Source of the DNA: Larix kaempferi
Lineage: Eukaryota > Streptophyta > Pinopsida > Pinales > Pinaceae
NCBI GenBank assembly: GCA_027924585.1
Contig: BSBM01000994.1
Coordinates: 9,803,001 to 9,867,000, forward strand
DNA length: 64,000 nucleotides
Direction of reading: 5' to 3'
Shown one piece after another: positions 61,330 through 64,000 of this stretch. Numbering within the stretch: position 1 is the first letter of the stretch; every line of letters starts with the position of its first letter. The notes beneath the pieces are model-generated. The model saw only the letters and a list, made by a program, of their open reading frames with translations, had not been told where the DNA came from and made no database searches. The position numbers were made by a program, and so were the translations under genes.

Positions 61330-62808
61330 CTAAATACTCCAGTAGCCAGAGGTTCTCTGTTTTTTACGACGATGTTTGTCTCGCCAAGTACCCGTAGCAG
61401 GAAGCTTCTCGTATCCCAAAGATCCCAAAGAAGGTCTCCAATTGCAAATTTTGGATTCCCACCGAGAAAGTGTGTAATAATTGGTGATAATGAATATGGG
61501 AATTAGGATGAATGCATCCAGAGCAGCATACTCCATCTGACTCTGGCTCAACGGTCGTTTCCCCCAGTTGCTGACCTGGTTAGTTTTGTCTAATGGCATA
61601 TCCAATAAACCCGAGGTAAGGCCAGTAAGACCCCTATAATTGTAAACCTCTTGAAAGTCTAAAGCACCTTTCCAAGATTTAAAACAATCCAACGTTCCAT
61701 ACGATTTAAAAAGCTGTTCCACATCATTTTTCAACGAATAACCCAATTTCAAAATGCGATCAGAACAAAAAACAGGTTTAAGGCATCTGTCCAATTCATG
61801 ACGCTTCGTGGGAGATGATAATTTTATCAAGTCAAATATGAAGACTTTTTTCACGGTTGCAATCTGCAAAATTGAAACAGTATAATCTCTTGGCCCTCTC
61901 TCAATCCATTCGCTATCTATTCCAACCACGTCAACCTCAGCGAAATGCTTTGCCGCATCAGCGAGTCCATCTTTTGTGTCGACCCAAATCACATTCTCTG
62001 CCGAAATAAAGTCTCCAATATTTGCAGCCCCCATTGGATTGTCAGGAAACTCCAAAAGTTCTTCGAACTGTGCTTCTTTTTGCCACCGATAAGCCCAAAA
62101 GTTCACCAAAATTTCACAAGAATGTCTGCAGATCCCAGCTGCTCTGTCTGCATGACCCATTTCAAGCGTCAGATTGACAAGGAAATCTACAAGCTCAGGT
62201 GTCTCATCACGTGTACTAGAGTTCTCTGCCGCGCGCCACCACCCTTTCTCAACAAACTTCTTCAATGTAAGTCTCTTATCTTTCTGTCCAATATGGTACC
62301 CTTCCTGCATTCTCGATGTAATTTCCTTATACCTAATTATCTTGGCGTTCAATTCAGGATTCAATCTCATTCCATCCACTAACTCGTCCATTCCAATTCG
62401 GAAAGCCTTGCAGATTTTGAAAAGGATGCAGGTATTGATATTACCTGATCGAAGTAGTATGGCCCTCACCAATTGAACTGCTAATCTCTTTGCATTTGAA
62501 TCGTCAGCAACCGTTCTGCTTTTTACCCCATCCAAATTACTGAGAACTGCGCCCAGAATGTGCCATGAGACTCCACAATCTCTAACATCATCCAAACAAT
62601 ACAAGGCATCAAAGCAATGCATAACATAAGTAAGTGGTCCAGGTAGTGAAACAGTTGGCAAAGCATCTCTTATTAGATGCAAAAGTGACTTGAAGTCCCT
62701 GCCTTCTCCGTATTTTAGATATTGCTTCACATTACAAACGAAAAAGAGAGGCCGCGTCTTCGACAAATCTGAAAATGGATGTAAAATCATGGATTTCCCT
62801 GTCGCCAT
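61330..62808 (-). CDS. DEDDy 3'-5' exonuclease, unit 5
   Basis: 492 residues from the ATG at 62806-62808. It carries Met214Thr, like unit 4, and also Val101Ala (RTVADDSN), making it the most divergent of the five proteins. Both changes are outside the exonuclease domain, and the catalytic D298, E300, D362, Y427 and D431 are unchanged. TATA box at 63067-63074. Confidence 0.88.
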   Translation of the reverse strand: MATGKSMILHPFSDLSKTRPLFFVCNVKQYLKYGEGRDFKSLLHLIRDALPTVSLPGPLTYVMHCFDALYCLDDVRDCGVSWHILGAVLSNLDGVKSRTVADDSNAKRLAVQLVRAILLRSGNINTCILFKICKAFRIGMDELVDGMRLNPELNAKIIRYKEITSRMQEGYHIGQKDKRLTLKKFVEKGWWRAAENSSTRDETPELVDFLVNLTLEMGHADRAAGICRHSCEILVNFWAYRWQKEAQFEELLEFPDNPMGAANIGDFISAENVIWVDTKDGLADAAKHFAEVDVVGIDSEWIERGPRDYTVSILQIATVKKVFIFDLIKLSSPTKRHELDRCLKPVFCSDRILKLGYSLKNDVEQLFKSYGTLDCFKSWKGALDFQEVYNYRGLTGLTSGLLDMPLDKTNQVSNWGKRPLSQSQMEYAALDAFILIPIFIITNYYTLSRWESKICNWRPSLGSLGYEKLPATGTWRDKHRRKKQRTSGYWSI

Positions 62809-63129
62809 GCCTTTCAATAGCCTGGATGTTTTTCTATTAGCTGAATGAATAATAGCTTTAAAGGAACAGAGCAGGACAGACCAGAAAAGCTGAATGAATA
62901 ATAGCTATAAAGGAACAAAGCAGGACAGACCAGAATTTCTGAATTTTTTCTTCGACAATGTTTTCGCAGACCAGAATTTCCCTTCTGCACCAGAATTTCC
63001 CTTCTTTCTTCGGCAGAGTAGCAAAGTAGAATTTGTATTCCTGATTTATGTCGTCAGTTCTCTCCGTTTATATAAGATTGATTTAACCAACTGATAACAT
63101 TTATTTAACCAACCCCGGGGCTTCCCTTC

Positions 63130-63332
63130 GGCGTGGGATAACTGGCACTCAAATCGCCCCGTTTTTTTGTGGAACTATGCCATGGAACTGTGCTCCCAGG
63201 GATTTTGGGTCATTTTAAGACGACCTAGATCGTCGAAATTCCAAAAAAATGACCGGAAGGGGGTGGAACTGTGCCTCTCTGGAAAACCACTCACCGGAAT
63301 ACCGGGACGATTTGAGTGCCTCATATCCTTCC
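63130..63332. mobile_element. MITE 1, unit 5 (fuller copy)
   Basis: Keeps 10 bp near the right end (ACCGGAATACCGGGACGATT) that units 1-4 have lost. The matching part of MITE 2 (CACCGGAATACCTGGGCAAT) shows that this longer form is ancestral. Confidence 0.8.
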
Positions 63333-64000
63333 TCTATTTGATTTTTATTTATTAAAATTGGTTTGGGTTACTCTTTCTTATTTTTATTTATTTAAATTTT
63401 TTATGATGTATATGAGAATTTTTTTTTTTTCATTTTTTAATTTAACATTTTGGATACTTTCCCCCCAACCCGGTTGTAGATTAACAGGTTTTACGGAATG
63501 TTTGTGTTTTTATTTTTATTTTTATTTATTTAATTTTTTTATGGTTTATTAAAAGAAAATGATTTTTTTTTTCATTTTTTTAAATTAATGTTTTGGACAC
63601 TTTCCATTCAACCCAGTTGTAAAAATGAGTTTATCGACACAATTAATTAGATTTTTATATATTTTATTGAGGCGCTCTACAGCTCAGTATGATAGAAATC
63701 TTGTAACGTATAAAAATCTTGTAACGTAAGATTTATCGATCATTAATAAAATGTAAAAAATAATAAATAATAAATATTTTGTTAGAGATTTGATCCTTCT
63801 TAAAATTTAGATCTAAGCTGATTTAAAAACAGTTAAAAAACTTAGTATAACTTCATCTTACACTTATTCAAGGGTAACATGACCCTTTATAACCATTAAC
63901 ATTAAGTTCTCTAGCTCTCATAAGTTAATTCCGGTTTGTGATTAACTTTGCAATGTTGCTCACCACCACAGTGGTGGTTATTATTCGAATTACTTTATGA

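Larger units (their letters stand above)
55203..64000. repeat. Tandem macro-unit, copy 5 (partial, cut by window end)
   Basis: About 64% of a unit is present. It keeps 10 bp in the first MITE that all other copies have lost (near 63299), so it is ancestral at that site. It also has private substitutions near 55485, 55543 and 60435. Confidence 0.95.

Noticed and set aside
1-64000. CRISPR array, bacterial operon or organelle genome
   Set aside because: Repeats are 13.8 kb with no spacers, there are no bacterial or organelle genes, and nuclear plant transposons are throughout.

Overview
This is nuclear DNA from a land plant, probably a seed plant. The signs are Copia-type retrotransposon gag genes with the initiator-methionine-tRNA primer binding site typical of plants, a plant-style MITE with 9-bp target duplications, AT-rich non-coding DNA full of decayed transposons, and a plant-type 'mut-7 homolog' 3'-5' exonuclease gene. 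I cannot name the species.

The whole window is one head-to-tail tandem array of a 13.8-kb unit. There are four complete copies (starting at 1, 13796, 27591 and 41389) and the first 8.8 kb of a fifth (55203 to the window end). Unit lengths are 13795, 13795, 13798 and 13814 bp. Neither edge of the array is in the window. Units differ only by scattered substitutions and small indels; units 1 and 2 looked identical wherever I compared them.

Layout of one unit (unit 1 coordinates): (a) 1-2159, a 2149-bp gag-only Copia element on the minus strand with 217-bp LTRs, PBS, polypurine tract and 5-bp target duplication, nested in older retroelement debris; (b) 2160-3300, decayed retroelement sequence with two PBS-like motifs; (c) 3300-4800, non-coding; (d) 4808-5070, a broken fragment of the exonuclease gene; (e) 5071-6111, non-coding 3' flank with a small tandem duplication; (f) 6112-7590, an intact intronless DEDDy exonuclease gene on the minus strand, with a TATA box near 7850; (g) 7912-8104, a decayed Mutator-type MITE just upstream of that promoter; (h) 8105-9837, AT-rich and palindrome-rich DNA; (i) 9847-10123, a well-preserved MITE of the same family; (j) 10133-11714, non-coding; (k) 11715-11943, a second broken exonuclease fragment; (l) 12299-12905, an LTR-like remnant with internal repeats; (m) 12906-13795, non-coding up to the next unit.

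The only convincing protein-coding genes are the retroelement gag and the exonuclease. Each is intact in all five copies and both lie on the minus strand. The array is therefore a local amplification of a likely functional RNA/DNA-processing exonuclease, carrying a non-autonomous retroelement along. Shared variants show that units 3 and 4 are mosaics, which indicates exchange between units. Other small open frames are antisense shadows, lack an ATG, or lie inside transposon remnants.
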